Positions 62,015 to 64,000 of a DNA stretch of 64,000 bases are shown here, piece by piece. Origin of the DNA: Nomia melanderi (taxonomy: Eukaryota > Arthropoda > Insecta > Hymenoptera > Halictidae). The number at the start of each line of letters is the position of its first letter. The first letter of the stretch is position 1. The position numbers were made by a program, and so were the translations under genes. Under the pieces are notes generated by a model. It saw nothing but the letters and a program-made list of their open reading frames with translations. It ran no database searches and was not told the origin of the DNA. The DNA is taken from positions 13,586,606-13,650,605 of the forward strand of contig NC_135009.1 of NCBI RefSeq assembly GCF_051020985.1, written 5' to 3'.

Positions 62015-62398
62015 TTAACCCTTTACTCGAGAGGTGACTCACCAATCGATTTGACACTAAAATTATGAAGTGAATATTTAGAATTTTAAATGAAGCTTTC
62101 TATTGCAATGTGAAATATTGAGATAAAATAGCTCTGCATAATTTATGAAATATTTTCTTTTTGTGGTACTTTAACCCTTCACTCGAGAGGTGACTCATTC
62201 GATTTGACACTAAAATTATGAAGTGAATGTTTAGAATTTTAAATGGAGCTTTCTATTGCAATGTGAAATATCGAGATAAAATAGCTTTGCTTAATTTATC
62301 TGTGAATTGTCGTTGAAATAGTTTCAAACGATGTCGACTATATCTCGTTGGAAAATGTTGAATTTTTCCAGGCAAAAAATTGTGGGGCAAAGGGTTGA
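62015..62398. mobile_element. TTAACCCTTT-family element with an internal 156-bp duplication
   Basis: Left end TTAACCCTTTACTCGAG; right end GCAAAGGGTTGA. The left terminus and the following 140 bp are tandemly repeated (TGTGGTACTTTAACCC at 62006 and 62162, 156 bp apart). The right terminus runs straight into a CACTGGAACTACC element end at 62399. Confidence 0.5.
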
Positions 62399-62618
62399 CA
62401 CTGGAACTACCGAACAGGTCAAAACGATCTATTCTTGATGTCTCCTTTCTCCGATTATTAACAACTTGCGGACCGGTAACGAGAAATCTCGTTTTTATAT
62501 AGACACTTAGCTATGCAACTTCGCTAATTACCACAGTATTGGAAAAATTTGATATAAGTTGACCTCAGTGAAAATTGCTATCACAATTCAGTTTTCTGAA
62601 AATTAGCCTACGTGTTAA
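62395..62618. mobile_element. Partial TTAA elements between two complete ones
   Basis: Begins as a CACTGGAACTACC-type end (62395), similar to the element at 48089 as far as ATTATTAA at about 62455. It then continues with TTAACAACTTGCGG and unrelated sequence up to the TTAA at 62615. Probably a truncated element interrupted by a further one; the boundaries are uncertain. Confidence 0.3.
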
Positions 62619-63081
62619 CATTAAAGCTACCGAGAAGTTAAATTGACTCCTTGAAATTACACCGTAGAAACTTCAAGAGCATCTATTGAGACTTTAACCA
62701 GTTAACTGTGTTCGACGAGTATACACGTCATAAAGCTTGACATGATACTAATTCTTTCAACGATGAATTCTTTATTTTTTCACATAAACATGTAATTCTT
62801 CTTTGTTTCGCTCTGACCTTTCATTAAAATATACTCTACGCGCATTCGTCCTGCGTTCGACGAGTACACGCTCCATTTTTCGATTGTATCGCGCGGAACG
62901 AGAGGTTTTTCCAACTAAATTCCACAGTTAACTGGTTAATTGATTTACAATTCAATTTGTGCATTGGTAAATCGATCTCTTTAATAATTTCTCAGAGCAA
63001 CATCCATTGTCTTCTTAATAATTGCGGAACGAAGACATCAGGAATGGGTTATTTCGACTAGTCCGGTAGTTTTAGTGTTAA
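62615..63081. mobile_element. TTAACACTAAAACTACC-family element containing a nested insertion
   Basis: Ends TTAACATTAAAGCTACC and GGTAGTTTTAGTGTTAA. With the nested element removed, about 220 bp remain, which align along their full length with the reverse complement of 48089-48287. Interrupted at TTAA by 62694-62939. Confidence 0.7.
62694..62939. mobile_element. Nested TTAA element, 17-bp perfect TIR
   Basis: TTAACCAGTTAACTGTG at 62694-62710 and its exact inverse CACAGTTAACTGGTTAA at 62923-62939 bound 246 bp. It interrupts the host element between GAGACT and TTGATTTAC; the paralogous empty site reads GAGACTTTAATTACTTTAC, with one TTAA. TTAA is therefore the duplicated target. The interior holds two GTTCGACGAGTA-type direct repeats and no open frame of note. 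Confidence 0.75.
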
Positions 63082-63834
63082 CAACAGAATGAATATTACG
63101 CAGCGTACATATCCGCGAGTCGCTCGTCGCTGCTCCAATTCGCCGACAAGCGAGCAAGGTAGCCCGTTCAACAACGAACGACATGTGGACCATGTTTGGG
63201 TAATAAATTCTAGTCAAAATCTAGGACAATGATCTTTCTTGTGAATAAAGAGCGTTGCGTGCCGCGTTATGTAAGGGACCCGTCGAAGAGGAACAGCCGT
63301 TTATAAATAATGGTTCGGACGGAATTAATTTTTGGATCGCGATCCCGTGACGCGCGCGAGTCCGCTATAAACGAAAGTATAAATATTTATAGCCGATAAT
63401 ATATATTTGTGACGCGTCGATCGGGATTTAGGGATTCCAGTTACGTCGCACGGAGAAATTATTCTGTCCGAGTATACTCGTCACGTCTGCCGCGAGAAAC
63501 ATCGGCGTATATATCATTTATCCTTTCTATAACAAACACACGAAGCAACAATTATTAATTCTTTGATTATTACTATTATCTAGTTACATACGTCACGAAG
63601 AATTTCTATTCGAAATCAATTATCTTCCAAGTCAACTCTCTTGTAATTTGTAAGCTCCAGTTATGTGGCAAAGTGTTACAAATAATATTCTATATATTTC
63701 AATAATATTAGAAATTGGAAATTTATGATCAAAAATAATTAATATATGTAACTCATATGATACTCTATTATTAAATTCAATTATTTTAATTACATCGGGA
63801 ATAACATTTACATGAAGACGTAATTTAACCCTTT

Positions 63835-64000
63835 GCACTCGACAATATTTTTCATTAAAAATACTCATTACTTTCTGACAAAGTATTAACGATATTTTTC
63901 GCAACTAACACAGTTGATTATCTTCTATAAATTAAGAGACAGAACTATTTTACTTCGTTTGATATTGAATTGAAAATTTTATAAGTTAATCAAAAATAAT
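63835..64000. mobile_element. TTAACCCTTTGC element end, cut by the window edge
   Basis: TTAACCCTTTGCACTCGAC at 63835 matches the left end of the family. No matching right end is seen in the remaining 160 bp, so the element either continues past the edge or is truncated. Confidence 0.35.

Larger units (their letters stand above)
60719..64000. other. Window end: no gene recognised
   Basis: About 3.3 kb upstream (in gene orientation) of the first smoothelin-like exon I could find. It is dominated by repeats and TTAA elements (60904-63081 and from 63835). Further 5' exons of the smoothelin-like gene could be here or beyond the edge, but none is visible. Confidence 0.45.

Noticed and set aside
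1..64000. CRISPR arrays, bacterial operons, prophage or a gene cluster for a novel pathway
   Set aside because: No regularly spaced short repeats and no bacterial gene organisation; all recognised genes are spliced metazoan genes with unrelated functions.

Overview
The window looks like an insect nuclear genome, most likely a hymenopteran. This is inferred from the gene families present, short (about 60-90 nt) GT-AG introns alternating with a few very long ones, a GC content near 40 percent with CpG-rich patches, and many small TTAA-flanked inverted-repeat elements. No species can be named. Nothing bacterial, viral or CRISPR-like was seen.

Layout: (1) 5126-26848, minus strand: an SLC36/PAT-type proton-coupled amino acid transporter, rebuilt as eight coding exons. 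A 12-codon start exon is separated from the rest by an 11.5 kb intron, and one exon is only provisional. (2) 30316-45699: a compact block of seven genes: a SMARCAD1/Etl1 chromatin-remodelling ATPase (-), a GDPD1-like glycerophosphodiester phosphodiesterase (+), an unrecognised 95-residue zinc-finger-like protein (-), mago nashi (-), gamma-synergin (+), transcription elongation factor SPT4 (-) and geminin (+). Several pairs are head-to-head and probably share promoters (SMARCAD1/GDPD1, mago/synergin, SPT4/geminin); others are tail-to-tail. (3) 46740-60692, minus strand: a smoothelin-like gene with a 3.76 kb GC-rich exon, large introns and four terminal exons that encode a type-2 calponin-homology domain. 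The flanks (1-4400, 27-29.5 kb, 61-64 kb) and the long introns carry no recognisable genes.

Functionally the genes are housekeeping or regulatory (nucleosome remodelling, exon junction complex, Pol II elongation, replication licensing, AP-1 vesicle traffic, lipid phosphodiester hydrolysis, amino acid transport, actin-associated cytoskeleton). They are adjacent by chromosomal arrangement and not by pathway.

The most interesting signals are: (a) a dense set of TTAA-bounded inverted-repeat mini-elements (piggyBac-MITE style). One is inserted at a TTAA inside another, and a paralogous unoccupied copy 14 kb away shows the empty site, so target-site duplication can be read directly. (b) An 81-codon open extension in frame after a UGA-C stop of the smoothelin large exon, with an acidic low-complexity tail, which could be stop-codon readthrough or a splice-dependent isoform. 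(c) A consensus E2F site in the SPT4/geminin intergenic promoter. All exon joins were made by hand from splice consensus and reading phase; no database search or transcript data were available.
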